Part shown: in pieces, positions 1 to 7,598 of the stretch
Layout: each line of letters starts with the position of its first letter
Position numbering within the stretch: position 1 is the first letter of the stretch
From: Bacteroidota bacterium
Lineage (GTDB): Bacteria; Bacteroidota; Bacteroidia; Bacteroidales; Prolixibacteraceae
Assembly (NCBI GenBank): GCA_030698405.1
Contig: JAUYMU010000128.1
Span: forward strand, 17,021-81,020
Direction of reading: 5' to 3'
DNA: 64,000 bases
Position numbers and translations under genes: made by a program
The notes under the pieces: model-generated
Told to the model about the DNA's origin: nothing
The model's input: only the letters and a program-made list of their open reading frames with translations
Databases searched by the model: none

Positions 1-2
1 GC

Positions 3-494
3 CTGATTGTTTTGATGGTCGGTTTGTTTTGATGGTATTTCCTACGCGATTTTGTTTCAGGAATTATACCGAAGGCTGAAAATGCTTTCGAAACGGGGCA
101 GCAAATCCGAACCGCAGAAGTTTCGGGAACTATAAAAAAACTCGGTTACCGTTCAATTGGAATTGTTACCAGCGAAGGTGAGTTGGTTAAAATCCCGTAC
201 AGTATTCTTACCAGTCAGAAAATTGTAAAACCTGCCGATACCGGCAATTGGGTCGGGCAGCTTATAAGGCTCAAAATATCGTCGGCTTATCCTCCTGAAA
301 AAATTCAAAACATGCTGGAAATCCGTATCCTCGAAATGCCCTGGATTGTATCTGACGACAGCCTTCAATTGAAAATTACCAGGGACGAGGCAGGCAACTA
401 TATTGCTGAAATACATGTACACCTTCTTAACCCCGAAATGGCCATTAAAACAGAGGAGAACCTACGTGTTTTTGTCAGGGAAGTATTTGCGTAA
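3..494 (+). pseudogene. C-terminal part of an MscS-family mechanosensitive channel, interrupted by an in-frame stop
   Basis: The frame ending at the TAA at 492-494 encodes the start of the MscS beta domain (LRDFVSGI, then GTIKKLGYRSIGIVTSEGEL and KIPYS) followed by the cytoplasmic alpha/beta domain. The family forms inner-membrane channels that open under membrane tension. The same frame upstream (3-29) still encodes a hydrophobic stretch, LIVLMVGLF, that fits the end of the last membrane helix, but a TGA at 30-32 separates it from the beta domain. No good ATG start follows; the first usable start is a TTG at 183, inside the domain. I read this as a broken gene whose 5' part lies outside the window. 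A sequencing error or a genuinely short protein is possible. The family call is fairly firm, the pseudogene call moderate. Confidence 0.55.
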
Positions 495-652
495 TATGGA
501 AACTATTTTTTTTGTAACTGGTGTATGGGTTGTGACAAAACACAAATCCACAAACCGCAGTATATTAGGTATATACAAGCCATAATTGTAAAATGGGGAG
601 TAGAAACCACAAATAAAAATACAAAATGGGGAATAAATACATCAATAAAATG

Positions 653-660
653 TATATTTG
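653..660 (+). promoter_or_regulatory. Possible -7 element (TATATTTG) upstream of the AAA ATPase gene
   Basis: TATATTTG matches the Bacteroidota -7 consensus TAnnTTTG and lies 25 bases before the ATG at 686. There is no clear TTTG -33 box at the expected distance. The preceding 70 bases carry two copies of AAAATGGGGA (590-599 and 623-632), 33 bp apart, which could be an operator. Support is the match alone. Confidence 0.3.
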
Positions 661-685
661 TGGTATATAATGAACAGATCATAAA

Positions 686-1879
686 ATGGATTTACTTATT
701 GAATTATCGAACAAGCGCTTGCTGAATACATCTGATTTATTTAAGCGCTATATGATTGATGAAATTGATTGGAGCGATCGGTTGATTTCGATTGTTGGAG
801 GCCGCGGTGCAGGTAAAACCACCATGATGTTGCAAAACCTGAAAGCAACTTATGGATTGGGTGCCAGGGCTCTTTATGTTAGTCTCGATAATATCTATTT
901 CTCCAAGAACCTGTTGTCGGAATTGGCCGACAGGTTTGTGAAATTGGGTGGTGTGGCGCTTTATATTGACGAAGTGCATAAATACCCCAATTGGTCGATT
1001 GAGTTGAAAAACGTATACGATAACTATCCTGAATTGAAAGTTATTTTCAGTGGATCGTCCATGTTGGAGTTGTACAAAGGACAAGGCGACCTGAGCCGAC
1101 GTTTATCGTCGTACAGTTTGCCGCCCCTTTCGTTCCGCGAGTTTATTGAACTTGAGCATGATATACATTTCCCGAAAGTTACCTTAAATGAGTTGTTGAC
1201 CAACCACATTGAAGTAGCCCATTCAGTAACAGCGAAGATAAAACCGCTGGCATTTTTTAATGAATACCTCAATTTTGGAGCCTTCCCGTTTTTCAAAGAG
1301 AGCCGTTCAAAATACCACGAGCGAATGTTAAATGTGGTAAATATGATTTTGGACTACGATTTACCATCGATTACACCTATTGACTACGCTCATGTATTGA
1401 AAATGAAAATGTTGCTGAAAATTATCAGCGAACTGGTGCCCTATACTCCCAATATAAGCAAATTGGCTTCGCTGACCGAAATCGACCGTAAAACGGTTTT
1501 AAAATACCTCGATTTGCTACATCGGGGAGGTTTAATCTATATGTTGAACACTCCTGAAACCAGTGATTCCGTTTTCACCAAGCCACAGAAAATCTATCTG
1601 GGCAATCCCAATTTAATGTTCTCTCTTTGCGATGAAAATCCGAACGTTGGAACTTTGAGGGAGACATTTTTCTGCCAGCAAATGTCGGTAAAGCATAAGG
1701 TTAATATAAGTATTAAATCCGATTTTCTGATCGACAATCGCTATACTTTTGAAGTTGGTGGAAAGAATAAAAATACTAAACAAATTGCCGGAATACCTGA
1801 CAGTTACATTGCAACCGACGGGATAGAGTATGGATATGCCAACCACATTCCGCTATGGCTATTCGGTTTTTTGTATTGA
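686..1879 (+). CDS. AAA-family ATP-binding protein (AAA_14/DUF4143 type)
   Basis: A 397-residue ATPase of the family with an N-terminal P-loop domain and a C-terminal DUF4143-like domain. The Walker A motif GGRGAGKTT is at residues 38-46 and Walker B LYIDE at 92-96. A winged-helix-like stretch (NISKLASLTEIDRKTVLKYL) sits near residue 260. The C-terminus (DFLID..YTFEVGGK) resembles the core of a PD-(D/E)XK nuclease fold, as is usual in this family. Members are common, often solitary and poorly characterised; links to DNA or defence functions are not established, so I assign no process. The ATG at 686 starts the protein at the expected distance before the P-loop. It stands alone between decayed sequences, which suits a gene of mobile character. 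Confidence 0.85.
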   Translation: MDLLIELSNKRLLNTSDLFKRYMIDEIDWSDRLISIVGGRGAGKTTMMLQNLKATYGLGARALYVSLDNIYFSKNLLSELADRFVKLGGVALYIDEVHKYPNWSIELKNVYDNYPELKVIFSGSSMLELYKGQGDLSRRLSSYSLPPLSFREFIELEHDIHFPKVTLNELLTNHIEVAHSVTAKIKPLAFFNEYLNFGAFPFFKESRSKYHERMLNVVNMILDYDLPSITPIDYAHVLKMKMLLKIISELVPYTPNISKLASLTEIDRKTVLKYLDLLHRGGLIYMLNTPETSDSVFTKPQKIYLGNPNLMFSLCDENPNVGTLRETFFCQQMSVKHKVNISIKSDFLIDNRYTFEVGGKNKNTKQIAGIPDSYIATDGIEYGYANHIPLWLFGFLY

Positions 1880-1897
1880 CAACGGTTTTTGTTGTTA

Positions 1898-2588
1898 ATG
1901 GCATCCATGCGCGAAATGAGTCCAATTGCATCGTCGGGAGTAACTGATCCGGATGAAAAATTTGATTATAATTTAATTGAAAATGAGTTTAAAAATGAAA
2001 CCATCCTTCCTATTTTCCACCTAAAATCAAGGTGCAGAATTAGCTGATTTCAGTCTGTTTCTTTAGAGTTTTTAATTTTTGTTTTTTTTGCTACTTTTGT
2101 GTCCTCATGCGAAACACAATTTTTCTAATTTTTGCGGTATTACTCCTCCATGATTTACCCTTCCGGGTGGCTCTTTCAGTTGGCCATTAATCGATTGCGT
2201 TACTGCTTTTCCCTTATCATGACTTCGAATTGGGTGAAGCAAACCTCGAAACTTTAGAATCAAAAATTGAAAGCAATGTTTACCTGCTTTATTAAAAAAA
2301 TGAAGGCTTGAAATCAATCGATATTTTTGTAGGAAAAAGCTTGTTCCGGCTTGGTTTATCCTTGAATCTTTTCGAAAACACAGCCGTAAACCAATCTTTA
2401 ACCGTTTCAACAAAGTAGTTAGCGAGATTATAACAAATGTATTTCAGTATAGATACGAAGTGATGGGAAAAGAGCGAAAGGCATTGCACACGACCATCCG
2501 CAAGATTTCCATCGGCAAACCTCCGGGACGCTTTATAATGGCTTTTACGAGTAGCTGGAAAGACCAGGCTTGCTCAAAATCAAGGTAG
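1898..2588 (+). pseudogene. Decayed coding stretch of unknown origin
   Basis: This 750-base gap holds no complete gene but is not random. A 49-codon frame runs from ATG 1898 to the TGA ending at 2047. After TACTTTTG (2092-2099, a -7-like element), ATG 2107 opens a frame with a signal-peptide-like start (MRNTIFLIFAVLLL) that ends at a TAA after 27 codons. A third open stretch, 2304-2588 (94 codons), has no good start and encodes a basic sequence with a well-formed look (KPIFNRFNKVVSEIIT, then IRKISIGKPPGRFIMAF). I recognise no family. The simplest reading is one or two genes broken by frameshifts. The string AAAATCAAGGT occurs near both ends (about 2026 and 2576), which may be chance. Confidence 0.35.
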
Positions 2589-2630
2589 TATCAACAGAAA
2601 ATAATTCAAACAAAATAAATTGTAAAAAGG

Positions 2631-3302
2631 ATGACAATATGCCCGTTGTGTTTAAATAAGGGTTCGTTTTCACAAATGAACGGACCCGACAAGAGAATGT
2701 ATCTTTGCTGTGACGTATGCAAATTGGTATTTACCACGACTAGTTTTCTGCCTACGAGAAAAGAAGAAGAAAAACGTTACAAACAGCACAATAACGGAAT
2801 AGAATTCCCCGGATATGTGAAGTTTTTAAATCAGGCCATTGAGCCGGCTTTGCCGTTATTGTCGAAGGAAATGAGAGGACTGGATTATGGTTGCGGGCCA
2901 ACACCAACCCTCAGCGTACTGCTTGAACAACAGGAAATTAAATGTGAAAATTACGACCCGATATTTTTTCCTGAATTGCCCGAAGGATTGTTCGACTTTG
3001 TTTTTGCTACTGAATGTTTCGAGCATTTCTTTTTACCTGCCCGTGAAATGCAAAAAATAAAAAACCTTCTAAAACCAGGTGGAATTCTAATAATAATGAC
3101 CGAAAAATGGACCAAGCCTGAAGTATTTTCCCGTTGGACTTATGCAAAAGACCAGACCCATGTTACCTTTTATCATGCTGATACTTTCAGGTATATTTCA
3201 GTAAAATACAAATTCAATACACTTGAAAGCAGTAATCCAAGAGTAATAATGATGCAAAAGGAAGAGGTTGAAGCAGCAGTTAGTGAATTAATAACCTTAT
3301 AG
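2631..3302 (+). CDS. Class I SAM-dependent methyltransferase with N-terminal zinc-ribbon-like motif
   Basis: A 223-residue protein. CPLC (residues 4-7) and CDVC (27-30) form a likely zinc ribbon. A Rossmann-type methyltransferase domain follows, with motif I LDYGCGPTPT near residue 84, an acidic post-I strand (ENYDPIFFPELPEG), and FDFVFATECFEHF as motif IV. LLKPGGILIIMTE is the typical later strand. Related proteins include small methyltransferases acting on lipids, sugars or small molecules; the substrate cannot be told here. The ATG at 2631 keeps the first zinc-binding pair, so it is preferred. The stop lies 6 bases into the 3' end of the convergent VTT gene. Confidence 0.8.
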   Translation: MTICPLCLNKGSFSQMNGPDKRMYLCCDVCKLVFTTTSFLPTRKEEEKRYKQHNNGIEFPGYVKFLNQAIEPALPLLSKEMRGLDYGCGPTPTLSVLLEQQEIKCENYDPIFFPELPEGLFDFVFATECFEHFFLPAREMQKIKNLLKPGGILIIMTEKWTKPEVFSRWTYAKDQTHVTFYHADTFRYISVKYKFNTLESSNPRVIMMQKEEVEAAVSELITL

Positions 3303-3884
3303 AAAAATAAACGAACTCGATTGGAAAATCAGGAAACCGTAAATAATGAACCGAATTATGCGGCTAATACTATACAAGGAAAACTTACGGTAGTCGTATC
3401 CTACCGTACCCATTACCAGTGAAATGGTAGCCCAGGGCAGTGGGGTAAATGCAGCAATTATAATTAGCAAACCCCCAAATTTTTTGACAACTGGTAAATA
3501 TTTGGAAATGAATTTTTGATTGTGGATACGCTTTCCAAAAACTTTTGCCAAATACCAGCCTCCCCAATAAGCAAGGTGTCCGGCTCCCATCGAAACCGCT
3601 GTAAAGAAAATAATGTTAATTACATAGCTTGTTGTATTGCCGGCTTTTAGTGCCCAAAGCATGAAAAGTTCAGGAGGAAAAAGTCCGAAAAACAACTCGG
3701 AGCCTACATATATGAGGTGAATCATTAAGCTATTGCCGTAGAATTTTTCGATCCAATACTCAGGATCGTGATCGAAAACAAAGTGTTTAAAAAGCAGTAA
3801 GCCCAAAATGATAAGTCCAAACGAAAGCAATGTGCGCAAAGCATATTTTATTACAAATCGTTTCCTTTCGCTTAAAAATTTCAT
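3297..3884 (-). CDS. VTT-domain (DedA/SNARE-associated type) inner-membrane protein
   Basis: A 195-residue membrane protein. Hydrophobic helices are visible at about residues 12-32, 50-75, 85-110, 135-160 and 165-190. The VTT signature is seen in LFFGLFPPELFMLWAL, the glycine-rich GAGHLAYWGGWYL and the re-entrant-loop-like AFTPLPWATISLVMG. DedA/VTT proteins include scramblases and undecaprenyl-phosphate or phospholipid translocases; which of these applies is not visible. The ATG at 3884 begins with a basic segment before the first helix. It is convergent with the methyltransferase gene. A second, broken VTT gene lies at 32.3-32.7 kb. Confidence 0.8.
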   Translation of the reverse strand: MKFLSERKRFVIKYALRTLLSFGLIILGLLLFKHFVFDHDPEYWIEKFYGNSLMIHLIYVGSELFFGLFPPELFMLWALKAGNTTSYVINIIFFTAVSMGAGHLAYWGGWYLAKVFGKRIHNQKFISKYLPVVKKFGGLLIIIAAFTPLPWATISLVMGTVGYDYRKFSLYSISRIIRFIIYGFLIFQSSSFIFL

Positions 3885-4048
3885 AAATCTTCCAGTTTGG
3901 TTGAATAAACCCTGTAATCCGGAGTGAAAGGTGTTGGATTAACAACACCACAATCATCCAGGGAAAATGCACCACAAAATTAACTATTTGAGGGATATTC
4001 AGCCATTGTTATGCCATAAAGGTTCAGGATTTTCGATTCTTTAAAAGA

Positions 4049-4822
4049 TTAGGGTTTTATTTTCCCAAACAATCCCATCAGTTTTTCCTGATAAATGGTT
4101 TTGATTTGTGCTTCATTTTCGCCAATCGGCTTTACCGGAATCAGATCCATTACTTCGGCAGACTTCATTCCGGAGTGGTACATGGTATTCAATGCGGCGC
4201 TCATGGTTTCGAAAACGCTTTCGCGGCTTTCGGTTTCTGTCAGTCCCATTTGTGTTCCAAGCGCTTCCAGTTCGTTCCATTGAAACCAGAAATAGCTGGG
4301 CAACATGGCCGAAATCAAGGCATAGCCTTCCAGTTTTTCTTCGGCAGTTTCAAATGTGTGCCCCAGTAAATTCAGCATTTCCAAAATATACGATTTCTGG
4401 ATTTCCGACATTCCGGAAGCAAAACTTACAGGATTGTAGCCGTGGTTGATTACCGAAGTTGCATTTGGGATCAATCGTACAATCTGATGGATTGGCAATA
4501 TGGAAGCTATTTTTGCGATGGTAATTTTGGGCGCCAGCGAAATGAAAATAGTATGATCTGTCACATCAGCCATGATTTTCCCCAGCGTTTCCATGATCAC
4601 CGGCGGATGAAGTGCCAGAAAAACAATGTCTTTTCGTGCGGTTTCCTGGGCTGAATCCGATACCTGGATAAAAGGAAACTTAAGTTTCAATGACTGAACA
4701 ATTTCAGGATTGGTGTCGAAAACACTGATCGATTCAAAAATGGCTTTCTTATTTGCAAAGGCTTGCAGAAAAATTCTGGTAATTCTGCCACCACCGATAA
4801 AACCGAGTGATTTTGTTTTCAT
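4049..4822 (-). CDS. Pyrroline-5-carboxylate reductase-like oxidoreductase
   Basis: A 257-residue protein with an N-terminal NAD(P)-binding Rossmann fold (GFIGGGRI, residues 7-14) and a helical C-terminal dimerisation region, as in the ProC family. P5C reductases use NADPH to make proline from pyrroline-5-carboxylate in the cytoplasm. The usual MPNTPA motif is replaced by IPNATSVINHGYNPVSF, and the C-terminal helices are divergent, so it may be a paralogue with another imine or keto substrate. No other proline gene is nearby. The ATG at 4822 gives the Rossmann fold its normal position. The fold assignment is good, the substrate weak. Confidence 0.75.
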   Translation of the reverse strand: MKTKSLGFIGGGRITRIFLQAFANKKAIFESISVFDTNPEIVQSLKLKFPFIQVSDSAQETARKDIVFLALHPPVIMETLGKIMADVTDHTIFISLAPKITIAKIASILPIHQIVRLIPNATSVINHGYNPVSFASGMSEIQKSYILEMLNLLGHTFETAEEKLEGYALISAMLPSYFWFQWNELEALGTQMGLTETESRESVFETMSAALNTMYHSGMKSAEVMDLIPVKPIGENEAQIKTIYQEKLMGLFGKIKP

Positions 4823-4955
4823 TGGTTGTTGATTTTTAAAAGGTTAATAGATTATTTAAGCTTTTTGTATATCAAATTTACAACTTCTTCGGTTACCTAT
4901 TTTTATTATTTCTAATAATCAGGGTCAGTTGGCCAGATCATAGCAGATTGAAATT

Positions 4956-5441
4956 TCAAATCATTTTCAAGTTTTTCAAGTCCTCAATCTTGAAACTATT
5001 TTTTATTGGTGCCGTTGCCGATGGTTTATCTTCTTTTGTTTGTTTTACTGAATTGCACCCGCATCCACCAGAGGAAAGATTGCTATCCATAGGCAATCCT
5101 TTTGCTTTCCACAGCATAAAACCGCCATCGAGACTGGCGACATTGGGGTAGCCTTGCAGGTTAAGCATATTGGCAACCTTTACACTCCGAACACCGCCCG
5201 GACAGGCAACAATAATATTCTGGTCTTTGGAAATATAAGGCAGGCGATCCATAATTACCGACATCGGATGATTAAGCACATGGTCGAGCGGCACACTTTC
5301 CTGCAAAACTTCGTTTAATTCGCGTACATCAAGCATTACAGCTTCACCACTATTGATAGCTTCAAAAGCATCAGAAACACTGATGTGTTTTACACCTTCA
5401 ATCTGAAAGTTCTGTATGATCGGTTGGTCTGTAGTCTTCAT
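4956..5441 (-). CDS. Rhodanese-domain protein with C-terminal CxC tail
   Basis: A 161-residue protein with one rhodanese domain at about residues 15-117. The active-site loop CPGGVRS places the sulfur-accepting cysteine at residue 80 and an arginine at 85. Single-domain rhodaneses carry a persulfide from donors to acceptors or relay sulfur in the cytoplasm; there is no signal peptide here. A tail follows with GGCGCN (cysteines 127 and 129), which could receive sulfur or bind metal, and then a lysine-rich end. No sulfur-metabolism gene is adjacent. The ATG at 5441 is clear. Confidence 0.85.
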   Translation of the reverse strand: MKTTDQPIIQNFQIEGVKHISVSDAFEAINSGEAVMLDVRELNEVLQESVPLDHVLNHPMSVIMDRLPYISKDQNIIVACPGGVRSVKVANMLNLQGYPNVASLDGGFMLWKAKGLPMDSNLSSGGCGCNSVKQTKEDKPSATAPIKNSFKIEDLKNLKMI

Positions 5442-5515
5442 TATAAAATCAAATTATTTATTTCCTCCAACAATGGAAAAATATTTTTTTCGAATCATTT
5501 CAATATAAAATATAT

Positions 5516-5550
5516 AAAGCTCAACCCAGTGAATGAACTGGTTGAGCTTT
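5516..5550 (-). terminator. Intrinsic terminator after the PKD/T9SS gene
   Basis: AAAGCTCAACCCAGT and its near-complement ACTGGTTGAGCTTT form a stem of about 14 bp with one bulged base around a short loop. On the minus strand it lies 37 bases beyond the stop of the PKD gene and is followed by an A/T-rich run. Confidence 0.7.
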
Positions 5551-5587
5551 ATTTCAAACTTTAAACCTTTAACTCTAAACTGATGTC

Positions 5588-7408
5588 TTAGTTGACTTTG
5601 ATGAATTTTCGGTTGTCAATCAAAAGTTGGTTATTGGTTATCCGAAGAAAATAAATGCCTGACTTAAGGTGTTGAATATTTATTTTTGTCTGGCTAAGTC
5701 CATCAACATTCAACAACTGAGAATAAACTTTTTGTCCGGCCATGTTCATAATTTCGATATTAAAATTTCCTTTAACAGGATTCCCGAGATTTATTTTCAG
5801 CATGTCTGTCACCGGATTCGGAGCGATCCTGAGTTCCGACTTATTAATAATGGTGTTTCCAGTAATGCTTTTCAGAACAACCACCTGCTGTGAATACTCA
5901 GAAAAATCACTGCCACTTGAAGCTTTTAATTTCACCTCATATACTCCTTCTTTTTCAAAATTATAGTTTACATCTACTCCGGTTAAAGCTTTTCCATTGC
6001 CAAAATTCCACTCGTATTGAACTCCTTCTTTGGGCGAAATAACGGTGAAATTGCTCTGTCCGTTAATCGTTGTTGCCCGCCAAATTGGTTTGGATAGCAG
6101 GGTAAATGAGGTGTTTTTTTGACAAGTGCCGTCTATAATTGCCTGAACTGTATAAGGTTTATCAGGACAAAGGTTTTCGGCAGTACTTGCAGTCTGTCCA
6201 TTTGACCAGAGATATTTTACATTACTTACTTCTGCTCCGTTTTCATCCAGTAGTTTAGCAATTGCTTTTCCGTTGCACTTGTTATCTGTTGGATCATAAA
6301 GTGTCAGGTTAATTGCACCTGCGCAGGTCTTTAACGGAGCGGCCAAAACAGTATGCCTGATGCTCCTTTTTTCGGTACAGCCATCATGGGTAGTTACAGT
6401 ACATGATACCTCGTAAGTACCTGTTTTTTCGTAGGCATGTTCCGGATTTTTCGAATCACTTGTATGGCCATCACCAAAATTCCAGCTCCATGTTTTTATT
6501 TCAGCCGGACTGATTGCGTAAAACAGAAATGAATTGGGTGTTTCGGGTTTAGGTTTCACAACCAGATCGAATTTACAACCGGTAACCACTGGTATTCCTT
6601 CAACTTTTATTGTTGCGCAATAATCACTTTTGCAGCCAGATGCAGTTGTAATAACAAGGCAAACTTTGTATTCGCCAAATGCTGCATATTCGTGGGTTGG
6701 CCTTAATTCGGTGCTGGTGGTATTATCTCCGAAATTCCATAGGCATTCTTTGATATCGCCGGTTGATTGATTGGCGAATACCATTTTTTTCATCATCGCC
6801 GGATCAGACCATAATTTGTTGGTGGCTGTAAAATATGCCCTGCATTCAGATTGAACAATTTCTGCAATCTTGTGAATTTTGGCTGAGACTCCTGCTGAAC
6901 AACCTGAAGGTTTGTCTCTAAACACTTCGTATGCCAATTCGAGGTATTGTCCTTCCTTTAAAACAAAGTTAGGCACCATTTCAACGGGCACCAGAATATT
7001 CCCGTTTTCAAGAGCAATAACCAGTCCGCAGCCAGTTGTCGGGGCCATGTTTTTTACTTTCCCTTTTCCTGAAATTATGGTTGAAGGTGGCGTGGTTACT
7101 GTTTCTCCTTCAAATTTCTCCTTTAATTCGCCGTAACAAACTTTTCCGTCGGTGCCGATTATTTTTACCATAACAGCATACGCATCAGTATTTTTAAAGC
7201 TGTGGGTGGGCGAAGGCGAATCGGAATATGTCTTATCGCCAAACGACCATGAGTATTTTACTCCTTCCGGCTGAGGATCCGTTTTAAAGGTGTAGCTCGG
7301 TGGCAAACTCTTGTTCATTGAATAAAGGATTTTTACCTTGCAATCAGTCTGTCCGAATAAACCGGAAAAGGTAAAAAGAACCAGCAGAAAGGTAAACGTA
7401 TTTTTCAT
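5588..7408 (-). CDS. Secreted PKD-domain protein with T9SS C-terminal sorting domain
   Basis: A 606-residue exported protein. The start is set at the ATG at 7408, which begins a clean signal peptide (MKNTFTFLLVLFTFSGLFGQ); the longer frame reaching 7504 adds a non-signal leader. Four PKD-like domains are marked by YSWSFGDKTY, CLWNFGDNTT, WSWNFGDGHT and YEWNFGNGKA, each followed by a Y-x-V strand. The last 70 residues contain ELRIAPNPVTD, MAGQKVYSQ and KSGIYFLRI, the pattern of a type A T9SS sorting domain, so the protein should cross the outer membrane and be attached to or released from the surface. No catalytic domain is visible; adhesion or polymer binding is an inference. Confidence 0.88.
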   Translation of the reverse strand: MKNTFTFLLVLFTFSGLFGQTDCKVKILYSMNKSLPPSYTFKTDPQPEGVKYSWSFGDKTYSDSPSPTHSFKNTDAYAVMVKIIGTDGKVCYGELKEKFEGETVTTPPSTIISGKGKVKNMAPTTGCGLVIALENGNILVPVEMVPNFVLKEGQYLELAYEVFRDKPSGCSAGVSAKIHKIAEIVQSECRAYFTATNKLWSDPAMMKKMVFANQSTGDIKECLWNFGDNTTSTELRPTHEYAAFGEYKVCLVITTASGCKSDYCATIKVEGIPVVTGCKFDLVVKPKPETPNSFLFYAISPAEIKTWSWNFGDGHTSDSKNPEHAYEKTGTYEVSCTVTTHDGCTEKRSIRHTVLAAPLKTCAGAINLTLYDPTDNKCNGKAIAKLLDENGAEVSNVKYLWSNGQTASTAENLCPDKPYTVQAIIDGTCQKNTSFTLLSKPIWRATTINGQSNFTVISPKEGVQYEWNFGNGKALTGVDVNYNFEKEGVYEVKLKASSGSDFSEYSQQVVVLKSITGNTIINKSELRIAPNPVTDMLKINLGNPVKGNFNIEIMNMAGQKVYSQLLNVDGLSQTKINIQHLKSGIYFLRITNNQLLIDNRKFIKVN

Positions 7409-7435
7409 ATCGGTTAGTTTTAAGTGCTTGGTTTG

Positions 7436-7450
7436 GCGTATTGAATACGC
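7436..7450. promoter_or_regulatory. Small palindrome in the 5' region of the PKD gene
   Basis: GCGTAT-TGA-ATACGC is a perfect inverted repeat with 6-bp arms, 28 bases upstream of the PKD start codon. It could be an operator or a 5'-UTR hairpin. Nothing else supports a function. Confidence 0.25.
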
Positions 7451-7598
7451 ATTTGAATTCAATAAAGATACAAAGTTTTTGATGTGTGCAAACAGAAAGG
7501 TCAATTTTGATCATGTCAATCATTTTAGGTTGTTTAAGTCTGCCTTAGTTTTCTTGTTTGTTGTTATATTGCCGATCTGAATCAATAGCCGACCAGTC

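Noticed and set aside
2105..2489. Minus-strand frames of 65-102 codons in the gap before the methyltransferase gene
   Set aside because: Their translations look unstructured and the plus strand shows better coding-like stretches (2107 and 2304-2588), so these are taken as shadows.
3787..3975. Minus-strand frame upstream of the VTT gene with hydrophobic content
   Set aside because: It overlaps the VTT gene in another frame, has no convincing start and no family similarity; probably a by-product of membrane-protein codon composition.
4095..4654. Four plus-strand frames inside the ProC-like gene
   Set aside because: They lie antisense to a well-supported gene and show no domain or signal peptide.
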